NCBI RefSeq assembly: GCF_036231355.1
Contig: NZ_CP109496.1
Location: 6,448,001 to 6,512,000, forward strand
Source of the DNA: Streptomyces sp. NBC_01431
GTDB taxonomy: Bacteria; Actinomycetota; Actinomycetes; Streptomycetales; Streptomycetaceae
DNA: 64,000 nucleotides
Direction: 5' to 3'
Part shown: positions 1-7,933 of the stretch, in pieces
Position numbering within the stretch: position 1 is the stretch's first letter
Layout of the letters: each line of letters begins with the position of its first letter
The notes under the pieces: model-generated
Seen by the model: the letters and a program-made list of their open reading frames with translations, nothing else
Told to the model about the DNA's origin: nothing
The model's database searches: none
Program-made: the position numbers and the translations under genes

Positions 1-664
1 CATGAAGACCGGCCACGACTACACGTGGTTCGTGCTCGACCAGAAGATCATCGGCAAGGAGTTCGCGCTGTCGGGCTCCGAGCAGAACCCCGACCTGACC
101 GGCAAGTCGGTCCGGGGCGTCATCGGGCGGGCGCGGGCCGACGTGCCGGGCCCGGTGAAGGCGTTCATGGACCACGGCGCCGACTTCGTGGTCGAGAAGG
201 ACCTCGCCTCGCTGGTGCGCGGCATGAACGCGCTCACCAAGGAACCCCTGATCGAGGAGGCCGCGCTGCGCCACGAGATCGTGGCCCGCGACCGCGAGAT
301 CGCCAACCCGTTCACCAAGGACCTCCAGGTCACCGCCATCCGGGGGACCCGCAACTACCTCGGCGACAAGCTCATCCGCACCGCGCCGCCGCACCGCATC
401 CTCGACCCGAAGGCCGGCCCGCTGATCGCGGTCAAGCTGCACATCCTCACCCGCAAGTCGCTCGGCGGCCTGGAGACCGACCTGTCCTCGCGCGTCCTGA
501 CGGCGGGCGGGGAGCCCCTGCCCGGTCTGTACGCGGCGGGCGAGGCGGCCGGGTTCGGCGGCGGAGGCGTGCACGGCTACCGCTCCCTGGAAGGCACCTT
601 CCTCGGCGGCTGCATCTTCTCGGGACGGGCGGCGGGCCGGGCCGCAGCGAAGGCGGTGGACTAG
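1..664 (+). CDS. FAD-binding dehydrogenase, C-terminal part (truncated by window edge)
   Basis: The reading frame is open from the first bases, so the true start lies outside the window; the ATG at base 2 is probably internal. About 220 residues remain. The end carries the flavin-site segment LYAAGEAAGFGGGGVHGYRSLEG, a pattern of the KstD / fumarate-reductase-like FAD-dependent dehydrogenases, in which the glycine-rich turn contacts FAD and precedes a short C-terminal helix (here FLGGCIFSGRAAGR). From the family, the enzyme would oxidise a ketone-adjacent C-C bond or reduce an enone, with FAD as cofactor. The substrate cannot be told from this part. No operon partner is visible; the next gene starts about 250 bases later, and that gap holds nothing I recognise. 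Confidence 0.85.
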   Translation, partial: MKTGHDYTWFVLDQKIIGKEFALSGSEQNPDLTGKSVRGVIGRARADVPGPVKAFMDHGADFVVEKDLASLVRGMNALTKEPLIEEAALRHEIVARDREIANPFTKDLQVTAIRGTRNYLGDKLIRTAPPHRILDPKAGPLIAVKLHILTRKSLGGLETDLSSRVLTAGGEPLPGLYAAGEAAGFGGGGVHGYRSLEGTFLGGCIFSGRAAGRAAAKAVD

Positions 665-917
665 CGGGTGGCCGGTGGGTGTCGGCCGGGCCGCGGGGAT
701 GTCCGCAGGGGCAGAACCGGAGCCGGGCCTGCCCCGACGGCCCACGGCCGCTGCCCCGCCGGTCAACTGCCTTGAGCGCGGCTCGGGTTGAATGATCAAA
801 CAGGCCGCACGGCCTTGACGCGGAGCACGGGGTGCCGCTTTGCTGTCGGCGACCATCGCGCACAGGTTCTGCGCACACCCATGCCCATGAGGCCCCGCCC
901 ATACAGGAAGTACGCGG

Positions 918-1868
918 ATGTCCCCGCCGCCGCCCCCGCTCGGCCGCCCCCGCCGACGGGGCAGCCGGTCCTTCGACCCGGCCCTCGACGACATCGAACT
1001 CGCCACCGTCCGGGACCAGTTGGCCCAGGGCCGGTGGACCAGGGCCCGCTCGCTGCTCGCCGCCACCGGGGACGACTGGGATCGCAGGGGCCACCGGATG
1101 ACCGTGCTGGCCGAGCCCGCGACCAGCGCCGGCTGGGCCCGCGAATGGCTGCTGGCCGAACCCGACAGCGCCGATGCCGCCACCCTCTTCGCCTGCGCCG
1201 CTGTCCAGCGCTGCCTGCGCGGCAAGGAGTCCGCGGACCGCGCCCGCCAGGCCTGCCTGACCGCGGCCGAGCGCGCCCCGGGCGATCCCACCCCCTGGCT
1301 CGCCCTGCTCGCCCTGGCCCGCGCGCACGGCACCGAGGACGAGACCGTGCGCGCCTTCGAGGAGGTGCGCGCCCGCCACCCCGAACACCACCACGCCCAC
1401 CACCTGATGGCCGCGCGGCTGGCCGAGCGCCGCCCCGCCGAAGGCCCCGACCCGCTGCACGAGGTGTACGACTTCGCCGCCGCGTCGGCCGCCCGCGCCC
1501 CCGCCGACTCCCCGCTCGCCCTGTTGCCGCTGATCGCGCACGCCGAGCGCTACCGGGTACTGGCCGGCGCCGGGGGCAGGCCGGGTGATGCCGCGGCGTC
1601 CGGGCACTGGAGCGGCCGCCGGGCCGCCCAGGTGATCCGGACCGCGTTCGACTGGTGGCTGGAATGGGAGCGCGAGGACCACCCCAGGGCCGGCGTCGAC
1701 CTCAACTTCCTGGCGCACGCCAAGCACTGCGAGGGCCGCACCGCCGAGGCCGCCGCCCTCTTCCACCGCATCGGGCGCCACTTCACCCCCGCGCCCTGGT
1801 CCTACCCCGACCGCGATCCGTACCGCGCCTTCCACGCCGCCCGCAGCGCCGCGCTCGGCTCCGTGTAG
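918..1868 (+). CDS. Conserved hypothetical protein, TPR-like helical
   Basis: 316 residues. The ATG is preceded by AGGAAG at a normal distance. The start is proline/arginine-rich (about residues 1-20). The rest is rich in alanine, leucine and arginine, with short helical stretches such as ADRARQACLTAAERAPGDP that resemble tetratricopeptide-type repeats. There is no signal peptide, membrane span or catalytic motif, so a soluble cytoplasmic protein is likely. The next gene on the strand, an APC permease, begins 75 bases after the stop and could be co-transcribed. I do not recognise the function. The TPR resemblance is an inference from pattern, not a firm domain call. Confidence 0.75.
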   Translation: MSPPPPPLGRPRRRGSRSFDPALDDIELATVRDQLAQGRWTRARSLLAATGDDWDRRGHRMTVLAEPATSAGWAREWLLAEPDSADAATLFACAAVQRCLRGKESADRARQACLTAAERAPGDPTPWLALLALARAHGTEDETVRAFEEVRARHPEHHHAHHLMAARLAERRPAEGPDPLHEVYDFAAASAARAPADSPLALLPLIAHAERYRVLAGAGGRPGDAAASGHWSGRRAAQVIRTAFDWWLEWEREDHPRAGVDLNFLAHAKHCEGRTAEAAALFHRIGRHFTPAPWSYPDRDPYRAFHAARSAALGSV

Positions 1869-1943
1869 CACCACCCCGGCCGCGACCACGGCCGGGCCCC
1901 ACGTCCCCGTTTCCGATGGCAGCTCCGAAAGGGCAGACCCCGC

Positions 1944-3536
1944 ATGCCGAGCCAGACCAGCGAGACCGAGATCAGTACGTACAAGGGGCAGGACCGGGCG
2001 CTGCGCGCCGACCGCCTCGGCACGCCGGGGCTGCTGCTCTCGGTCCTCGCGGCGAGCGCGCCCCTGATGGTGGTGGCCGGGGTGATGCCCACCGCCTTCG
2101 CGGCCATGGGCGTCGTCGGACAGCCGCTGCTCTTCCTGATCCTCGGCGCGGTCCTCGCGCTGTTCAGCGTCGGGTACGCCGAGATGAGCCGCCACGTGCA
2201 CAACGCGGGCGCGTTCTACGCCTACATCGCGCGGGGCCTGGGCCCGACCGCGGGCGCCGCGGCCTCCTATGTGGCGCTGGCCGCCTACAGCGCGCTCCAG
2301 GTCGGCATCTACGGCATGTTCGGCTTCGAGGTCTCCGGGCTGCTCGACACCTATGTGCACGTCACCATCGACTGGTGGGTGCCCGCGCTACTCGCGGTCG
2401 CGGTGGTCGGCGGGCTCGCCTGGCTGAAGATCGACATCAATGCCAAGGTGCTCGGCGTGCTCCTCGTCATCGAGGTCGCCCTCGTCGTTGTCTTCGACGG
2501 CGCCGCCCTCGCGAAACCGGCCGCCGACGGGCTCTCGCTGCACGCCTTCAACCCGCACACCCTGACCGGACCCGGCGTCGGCATCGCGCTGTGCTTCTGC
2601 GTCGCCGCGTTCACCGGCTTCGAACAGGCCCCGGTGTACGCGGAGGAGACCAGCCGCCCGAACGTGGTCGTCAAGCGCGTCATGTTCCTGGCCGTCGGAT
2701 TCACCGCCGTCTTCTTCGCGCTCAGCTCCTGGGCGCTGACGCTGGCGACCGGCCCGCGCGACATCGTGGACTCCGCGCAGAAGCAGGGCCCCGGGCTGCT
2801 GTTCGCGCTGGCCCAGAAGAACCTCGGCACCACGTTCACCGACGTGCTGCACGTCCTGTTCGTCACCGGCATGTTCGCGGCGCTGCTCAGCTTCCACAAC
2901 GTCGTCGCCCGGTACGTGTTCGCGATGGGCCGCGAGGGTCTGCTGCCCGCCGGGTTCGGCCGGACCAGCAGCACCAGCGGCGCCCCCGCGGGCGGCTCGC
3001 TGCTACAGACCGTGATCTCGGTGGTCGTCGTCGCCGCCTTCGCGCTCACCGACCACTGGCCGGACGGCGACCCGACGGCCCCGGTCATGCACCTGTTCAC
3101 CTGGATGGGCAACGTGGGCGCGCTCGGCGTGATCCTGCTGATGGCCGCCGCCTCCCTCGCCGTGATCGTCTTCTTCGTCCGCAGGGGAGCGGCCGGGGCC
3201 CAGCTGTGGCGGCTGCTCGCCGCGGGAGCCGCGGGCATCGCGCTGCTCGGCATCGCCGCGTACACCGTCAAGGACTTCCACGTGCTGGTCGGCGCGGGGC
3301 CCGAGGACGCGCTCAACTGGGTGCTGCCCGCGATCATCGTGGTGGCGCTGCTCGTGGGCCTGTCCTGCGGACTCGTGCTGCGCGCGAAGAAGCCGGAGAC
3401 GCACGCCCGGATCGGTCTGGGCAACGAGGCCTTCCAGCTGGAGCGGACGGCGATCGCGGAGCAGGCCACGCGGGGCGGCGTGCCGGGCCGGCGCGCACCC
3501 GGTCACGAGGAGTCCGGGCGGGCCGCCGAGCTGTGA
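1944..3536 (+). CDS. APC-superfamily amino acid permease
   Basis: 530 residues with about 12 hydrophobic segments between residues 25 and 490, and hydrophilic tails at both ends. The first span region contains SVLAASAPLMVVAGVMP, typical of the helix-1 break of APC amino acid/polyamine transporters. The loop QAPVYAEETSRPNVVVKRV matches the conserved E-E-x-x-x-P...R/K motif of this superfamily. By family it is a secondary transporter that imports an amino acid or related amine. The arginine/glutamate-rich tail after residue 490 is cytosolic. AAAGGG lies just upstream of the ATG. The substrate cannot be deduced; the neighbours, a hypothetical protein and a molybdoenzyme pair, do not help. Confidence 0.88.
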   Translation: MPSQTSETEISTYKGQDRALRADRLGTPGLLLSVLAASAPLMVVAGVMPTAFAAMGVVGQPLLFLILGAVLALFSVGYAEMSRHVHNAGAFYAYIARGLGPTAGAAASYVALAAYSALQVGIYGMFGFEVSGLLDTYVHVTIDWWVPALLAVAVVGGLAWLKIDINAKVLGVLLVIEVALVVVFDGAALAKPAADGLSLHAFNPHTLTGPGVGIALCFCVAAFTGFEQAPVYAEETSRPNVVVKRVMFLAVGFTAVFFALSSWALTLATGPRDIVDSAQKQGPGLLFALAQKNLGTTFTDVLHVLFVTGMFAALLSFHNVVARYVFAMGREGLLPAGFGRTSSTSGAPAGGSLLQTVISVVVVAAFALTDHWPDGDPTAPVMHLFTWMGNVGALGVILLMAAASLAVIVFFVRRGAAGAQLWRLLAAGAAGIALLGIAAYTVKDFHVLVGAGPEDALNWVLPAIIVVALLVGLSCGLVLRAKKPETHARIGLGNEAFQLERTAIAEQATRGGVPGRRAPGHEESGRAAEL

Positions 3537-3619
3537 GTGGGCCGGGGGAATTCTGACGGAACGGTGACGGACGGCCGTGACCCCTGGCAGGACCGGGCCG
3601 ACGGTGTTCGAATCGTCGG

Positions 3620-4363
3620 GTGACAGCAGATCAACCGGAACCGCCCCCGCGGACCCAGCCGCGCGGCGCTCCCGTCGGCCGCCGGCTCGTGCTCGGCATG
3701 CTCGGCCTCGGCGTGGCCGGGGTCGCCTCCGCCCGCTACGTCCAGCAGGGCCTGGAGTCATTCCTGGGCGCCGCCGCCGACAAGGACCCCACCGGCCTCA
3801 CCAGCCTGCTGCCCAACGGCGGCGGCTTCCGCTACTACTCGGTCACCTCTTCCGTGCCGAACAGGAGCGCCGCCGACTACCGGCTCACCGTCGACGGCAT
3901 GGTCACCCGGCCCTCGACGTACACGCTCGACGCGCTGCGCGCGCTGCCGCAGACCCGGCTGGTGCGCGACGTGCAGTGCGTGACCGGCTGGCGGGTGCCC
4001 AGCACCCCCTTCGCCGGGGTGCGGCTGTCCCGGCTCCTTGACGCGGCGGGCGTGCGGCCGGGGGCCGGGGCGGTCCGCTTCACCTGCTTCGACGGCGCCT
4101 ACAGCGAGAGCCTCACCCTCGAACAGGCGCGCCGTGACGACGTGTTGATCGCGCTGAGCATGCAGGACAAGCCGGTCAGCCACGCCCACGGCGGGCCGGT
4201 CCGGCTGTATGTGGCGCCCATGTACTTCTACAAATCGGCGAAATGGCTCTCCGGGATCACCGTGACGGAGCAGGTCCAGCGGGGGTTCTGGGAGGAGCGA
4301 GGCTATGACACCGACGCCTGGGTCGGCCGGTCCAACGGACGCGGAGACACCCCCACCGGCTGA
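3620..4363 (+). CDS. Molybdopterin-dependent oxidoreductase, sulfite-oxidase/YedY-type, probably Tat-exported
   Basis: 247 residues from a GTG. Residues 21-40 (RRLVLGMLGLGVAGVASARY) look like a Tat signal or anchor: a twin arginine followed by a hydrophobic stretch. The body matches the sulfite-oxidase fold: DVQCVTGW with the molybdenum-ligand Cys at about residue 120, then FTCFDGAYSESL and the end segment PVRLYVAPMYFYKSAKW. By family it uses Mo-molybdopterin outside the membrane, for example to reduce sulfoxides or oxidise sulfite-like compounds. The last 59 bases overlap the next gene, which encodes a membrane cytochrome b, so the two probably form a redox pair and are translationally linked. 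The physiological substrate is not evident. Confidence 0.87.
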   Translation: MTADQPEPPPRTQPRGAPVGRRLVLGMLGLGVAGVASARYVQQGLESFLGAAADKDPTGLTSLLPNGGGFRYYSVTSSVPNRSAADYRLTVDGMVTRPSTYTLDALRALPQTRLVRDVQCVTGWRVPSTPFAGVRLSRLLDAAGVRPGAGAVRFTCFDGAYSESLTLEQARRDDVLIALSMQDKPVSHAHGGPVRLYVAPMYFYKSAKWLSGITVTEQVQRGFWEERGYDTDAWVGRSNGRGDTPTG

Positions 4364-4970
4364 ACTCCCTTACAAAGTAGGGAGGTTCACGCCGGCGGAG
4401 CGCTGGGTGCACCGGGCCACCGCCTGGCTGATGGGAGCCTGCGTGGTCACCGCGGCGATTCTGTACGTCCCGCAGTTCGCCGAGGCGGTCGGCCGGCGGG
4501 AACTGGTGGTGCGGGTACACGAGATCTGCGGGGTGCTGCTGCCCGTGCCGCTCCTGGTCGGCCTCGTCTCCCGGGCGCTGCGCGCGGATCTCGCCCGGCT
4601 CAACCGCTTCCTGCCGTACGACCGCACCTGGCTGCGCAGCGCGCTGCGCCGGGACCCCGAGCCGCGCCCGGCCGGGAAGTTCAACGCCGGGCAGAAGGTG
4701 TACGCGGGCTGGATCGCGGGAGCCGTTCTGGTGATGCTGGGCACCGGCCTGCTGATGTGGTTCACGCACCTCGCGCCGATCGAGGTGCGGATCGGGTCCA
4801 CGTTCGTGCACGACTGGCTGTCGCTGGCCGTGGGCATCGTGGTCGCCGGGCACGTGTGGATGGCGTTCGGCGACCCGGAGGCACGCCGTGGCATGCGCAC
4901 CGGGTCGGTGGGGCGGCCCTGGGCGAAGCGGGAGCACCCCCTGTGGGAGCCCGAGCTAGACGAGGAGTGA
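4305..4970 (+). CDS. Membrane cytochrome b (b561/FdnI-like), partner of the molybdoenzyme
   Basis: 221 residues. The start is the ATG inside the end of the molybdoenzyme gene, reading MTPTPGSAGPTDAETPPPAE before the first membrane segment. Four hydrophobic spans are visible, near residues 40-60, 75-95, 140-160 and 175-195. Histidines that can ligate two b-hemes occur in RWVHRATAW, VRVHEICG, FVHDWLSLAV and VAGHVWMAF. This layout is that of bacterial di-heme cytochromes b that pass electrons between the quinone pool and an extracytoplasmic oxidoreductase. The overlap with the molybdoenzyme gene strongly suggests they act together. The 3' end also overlaps, by 15 bases, the convergent gluconate permease gene. 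Confidence 0.85.
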   Translation: MTPTPGSAGPTDAETPPPAELPYKVGRFTPAERWVHRATAWLMGACVVTAAILYVPQFAEAVGRRELVVRVHEICGVLLPVPLLVGLVSRALRADLARLNRFLPYDRTWLRSALRRDPEPRPAGKFNAGQKVYAGWIAGAVLVMLGTGLLMWFTHLAPIEVRIGSTFVHDWLSLAVGIVVAGHVWMAFGDPEARRGMRTGSVGRPWAKREHPLWEPELDEE

Positions 4971-6362
4971 CAGCAGCAGGACGAAGCCCAGCGAGACCAC
5001 GGAGATGATCGTCTCCATCACCGACCAGGTCTTGATCGTCTGGCCGACGTCCATCCCGAAGTACTCCTTCACCAGCCAGAACCCGGCGTCGTTGACATGG
5101 CTGAAGAAGAGCGAACCGGCGCCGACGGCCAGCACGAGCAGGGCCGCGTGCGCGGTCGACATGTCGGCCGCCAGCGGCGCCACGAGCCCGGCCGCCGAGA
5201 TGGTCGCCACCGTCGCGGAGCCGGTCGCGAGCCGGATCGCGACCGCGATCAGCCAGGCGAGCAGCAGTGCGGGGATCGCCCAGTTCTTGGAGAGGTCCAG
5301 GATCATCTGGCCCACGCCCACGTCGATCAGCGTCTGCTTGAAGCCGCCGCCCGCGCCCACGATCAGCAGGATGCCCGCGATCGGCGCGAGCGACTTCTCG
5401 ACGGTCGTGGAGATCCGCTCCTTGGTGAACCCGGCCGCCCGCCCCAGCGTGAAGATGCCCACGAGGACGGCCGCGAGCAGCGCGATCAGCGGCGAGCCGA
5501 TGACGTCCGTGACCCGCTGGAGGGGGTTCTTCGGATCGTCGATCACGATGTCGACCAGCGCCTTGGCCAGCATCAGGACGACCGGAAGCAGCACGGTGGC
5601 GAGGGTCGCGCCGAAACTCGGCCGCCTCTCCAGGTCCTCGGAGGGGCGGGCGGGGACCATCTTGTCCGGGGCCGGTATGTCGACCCAGCGGGCCGCGTAC
5701 TTCGAGAACAGCGGGCCCGCGATGATCACCGTGGGAACGGCGACCAGCACACCCAGAGCGAGTGTCACGCCGAGGTTGGCGCCGATCGCGTCGATGGCGA
5801 CCAGCGGGCCGGGGTGCGGCGGTATCAGCCCGTGCATCACCGAGAGGCCGGCCAGCGCGGGGATGCCGATCCGCATCAGCGAGTAGTTGCCGCGCTTGGC
5901 GACGAGCAGCACCACCGGGATCAGCAGCACGATGCCGACCTCGAAGAACAGCGGAAGCCCGATGATCGAGGCGATGGCCACCATCGCCCAGGGCATCGCC
6001 CGCCCGCCGGACTTCCCGGCCTTGGCCAGGATGGTGTCGACGATCTGGTCGGCGCCGCCGGAGTCGGCGAGCAGCTTGCCGAGGATCGCACCGAGCGCGA
6101 TCAGCACGCCCACTCCGGCGACCGTGGCGCCGAGGCCGGTGCTGAAGCTGGCGATGGCCTTGTCGAGCGGTGCGCCCGCGAAGGCGCCGAGCGCCAGCGA
6201 GCCGATGGTCAGGGCGAGGAAGGCGTGCAGCTTGAACCTGGTGATGAGCAGGACGATGACGGCGATGCCCGCGAGTACGGCGATGCCCAGCTGGGTGTTG
6301 CCGGCCGAGGTGATCGGCTGCGTGGCGCCCGCTGCCAGGAACTCGACGCTGAGTCTGGTCAC
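4956..6362 (-). CDS. Gluconate:H+ symporter, GntP family
   Basis: 468 residues with a very hydrophobic profile of 12 or more spans, matching the GntP family in length and in motifs such as LIPPHPGPLVAIDAIGANLG and FSHVNDAGFWLVKEYFG, both hallmark segments of gluconate permeases. It imports gluconate with protons. The gene lies 12 bases downstream of gluconokinase on the same strand, and the pair is divergent from a GntR regulator. Together they form a gluconate uptake and phosphorylation operon. Expression is probably controlled from the palindrome between the kinase and the regulator. The stop codon overlaps the end of the opposite cytochrome b gene. Confidence 0.95.
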   Translation of the reverse strand: MTRLSVEFLAAGATQPITSAGNTQLGIAVLAGIAVIVLLITRFKLHAFLALTIGSLALGAFAGAPLDKAIASFSTGLGATVAGVGVLIALGAILGKLLADSGGADQIVDTILAKAGKSGGRAMPWAMVAIASIIGLPLFFEVGIVLLIPVVLLVAKRGNYSLMRIGIPALAGLSVMHGLIPPHPGPLVAIDAIGANLGVTLALGVLVAVPTVIIAGPLFSKYAARWVDIPAPDKMVPARPSEDLERRPSFGATLATVLLPVVLMLAKALVDIVIDDPKNPLQRVTDVIGSPLIALLAAVLVGIFTLGRAAGFTKERISTTVEKSLAPIAGILLIVGAGGGFKQTLIDVGVGQMILDLSKNWAIPALLLAWLIAVAIRLATGSATVATISAAGLVAPLAADMSTAHAALLVLAVGAGSLFFSHVNDAGFWLVKEYFGMDVGQTIKTWSVMETIISVVSLGFVLLLSLLV

Positions 6363-6374
6363 GGTGGTGATTCC

Positions 6375-6884
6375 TTAGGTGGAGAGCGGCCGCAGCGCGG
6401 CGGCGGCCCGCTCGGCGATTTCCTCGGGGGTGCCGGACACATCGACGGCGACGCCGGCCTCGTCGGCCCCCAGCGGCTGGAGGGTGGCGAACTGCGAGTC
6501 GAGCAGCGCGGCAGGCATGAAGTGGCCCCTGCGCTCGGCCATCCGCCGCTCGATGAGCGTGCGGTCGCCGGTCAGGTGCAGGAAGACGAGCCCGGGGGCG
6601 GCCGCCCGCAGCCGGTCGCGGTAGCTCCGCTTGAGCGCGGAGCTGCTGACGACCCCGCCGCGCCCGGCCCGCCCGTGTGCCCAGGCGCCGATGGCGTCCA
6701 GCCAGGGCCACCGGTCGGCGTCGTCCAGCGGGATGCCCGCGGACATCTTGGCGACGTTCGCGGCGGGGTGGAAGTCGTCGCCCTCGGCGTAGGGGACGCC
6801 GAGCCGTGCTGCGACCAGCGGCCCGATGGTGGTCTTGCCGGTACCGGCGACACCCATCACGACGATGGTCAGGGGGGAGTTCAT
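6375..6884 (-). CDS. gntK: Gluconokinase
   Basis: 169 residues from the ATG at 6884, which places the P-loop near the N-terminus as in GntK. A longer in-frame extension upstream has basic, non-conserved sequence and is not favoured. VMGVAGTGKTT is the Walker A motif, and HFMPAALLDSQFATLQPL matches the gluconokinase end region that binds substrate. It phosphorylates gluconate with ATP to 6-phosphogluconate, feeding the pentose phosphate pathway. It is followed after 12 bases by the gluconate permease, so they are co-transcribed. Expected to be repressed by the divergent GntR protein when gluconate is absent (inference from family and gene order). Confidence 0.94.
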   Translation of the reverse strand: MNSPLTIVVMGVAGTGKTTIGPLVAARLGVPYAEGDDFHPAANVAKMSAGIPLDDADRWPWLDAIGAWAHGRAGRGGVVSSSALKRSYRDRLRAAAPGLVFLHLTGDRTLIERRMAERRGHFMPAALLDSQFATLQPLGADEAGVAVDVSGTPEEIAERAAAALRPLST

Positions 6885-6976
6885 GCGGGTGGTGCCTCGC
6901 TGTCTTCCTCGACATCGATGTCCGTCGCGGCACACTCAAACCCATTACGTACGACATATTCAAGAGCTCGTGATGT

Positions 6977-6991
6977 AAAAGTCATACTTTT
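6977..6991. promoter_or_regulatory. Perfect palindrome, likely GntR operator (AAAAGT-CAT-ACTTTT)
   Basis: A 6-base inverted repeat around a 3-base centre in the AT-richer intergenic region between gntK and the divergent GntR gene. It overlaps the -35 element of the regulator's promoter and lies 93 bases upstream of the gntK start. Its position and symmetry suggest the dimeric GntR protein binds here and controls both directions. The assignment is inferred; no binding data are used. Confidence 0.55.
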
Positions 6992-7017
6992 GAGGCCTCG
7001 ATGGTGGCCCGTAGGCT
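6990..7017 (+). promoter_or_regulatory. Promoter for the GntR gene, probably leaderless transcript
   Basis: TTGAGG (6990-6995), a 16-base spacer and TAGGCT (7012-7017) resemble a vegetative HrdB-type promoter. Only 6 bases separate the -10 box from the ATG at 7024, so transcription would begin at or next to the start codon. No Shine-Dalgarno sequence is present, which agrees with a leaderless message, common in Streptomyces. Confidence 0.5.
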
Positions 7018-7023
7018 TGGCCC

Positions 7024-7725
7024 ATGACGACTCGGGCCCGGGGCCTTCACATGCATGTGCTCGACAGCCTGGGTCTGGCCATCACCGCGGGGGAGTACCC
7101 ATCGGGCAGCGTGCTGCGCACCGACGAGCTCGCCCAGCGCTACGACGTCTCGCGCACGGTCGTCCGCGAAGTGGTGCGGGTCCTCGAATCCATGTACCTG
7201 GTCGAGTCCAGACGCCGGGTCGGCGTGACCGTACAGCCGCCCGAGCAGTGGAACGTGTACGACCCGCAGGTGATCCGGTGGCGGCTCGCGGGCGCCGACC
7301 GGCCGCGCCAGCTGCGCTCCCTGACCGTGCTGCGCTCCGCCGTTGAGCCGGTCGCGGCAGGCCTCGCCGCACTGAAGGCCACGCCCGCCCAGTGCGCGGA
7401 CCTCACCGAGCAGGCCCTCGGCATGGTCGCCACCTCGCGCGGCCGCCAGCTGGAGGCGTACCTCGTGCACGACGTGGCCTTCCACCGGATCGTGCTCAAC
7501 GCGTCCGGCAACGAGATGTTCGCCCGGCTCGGCGACGTGGTGGCCGAGGTCCTCACCGGCCGCACCCACCACCAGGTGATGTTCCCCGACCCCGACCCGG
7601 CCGCCGTCACTTTGCATGTGCGGGTGGCCGAGGCGGTGCGCGAGCGCGATGCCGCCGAGGCCGAGCGACTGACCCGGGAGATCGCGGTGGGGGCCCTCCA
7701 GGAGCTGGACGTCCTCGCACCATAG
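7024..7725 (+). CDS. GntR-family (FadR subfamily) regulator of gluconate genes
   Basis: 233 residues. An N-terminal winged helix-turn-helix (about residues 10-75) includes ELAQRYDVSRTVVREVVRVLESM, the typical GntR recognition segment. An FCD ligand-binding domain follows (about 95-225), with FHRIVLNASGN and the metal-binding-type histidine pattern. By family it is a repressor released by a sugar acid; the divergent gluconokinase and permease point to gluconate or a phosphorylated derivative. To my knowledge the equivalent S. coelicolor regulator next to the gluconate genes has been studied as a gluconate repressor. The start lacks a ribosome binding site, consistent with leaderless translation. 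Confidence 0.9.
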   Translation: MTTRARGLHMHVLDSLGLAITAGEYPSGSVLRTDELAQRYDVSRTVVREVVRVLESMYLVESRRRVGVTVQPPEQWNVYDPQVIRWRLAGADRPRQLRSLTVLRSAVEPVAAGLAALKATPAQCADLTEQALGMVATSRGRQLEAYLVHDVAFHRIVLNASGNEMFARLGDVVAEVLTGRTHHQVMFPDPDPAAVTLHVRVAEAVRERDAAEAERLTREIAVGALQELDVLAP

Positions 7726-7933
7726 GTACCCTGGGCAACAAAAAACGTTCCGTTGCTACCTGTCGGTTACCTCAGAAACACCTCAAATCTATCCCTACGT
7801 GACATTGGCCACTGCCAAACTGCACCGACAGCCGGGACCATGGGCCACTAGTCCGTGCCAAGGTGACGACTTGCATCACCGGTACGGCCGGTCCCGCACG
7901 ACCGCATGACCCCTCACAAAGGCGAACAACTCC

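Noticed and set aside
665..917. Possible small gene between the FAD dehydrogenase and the TPR-like gene
   Set aside because: No frame with a start, ribosome site and protein-like composition; the region is GC-rich intergenic sequence.
4762..6963. Long minus-strand frame through the gluconate genes
   Set aside because: Different frame from the gluconate permease and kinase, which carry conserved motifs; the translation is arginine-rich and not protein-like.
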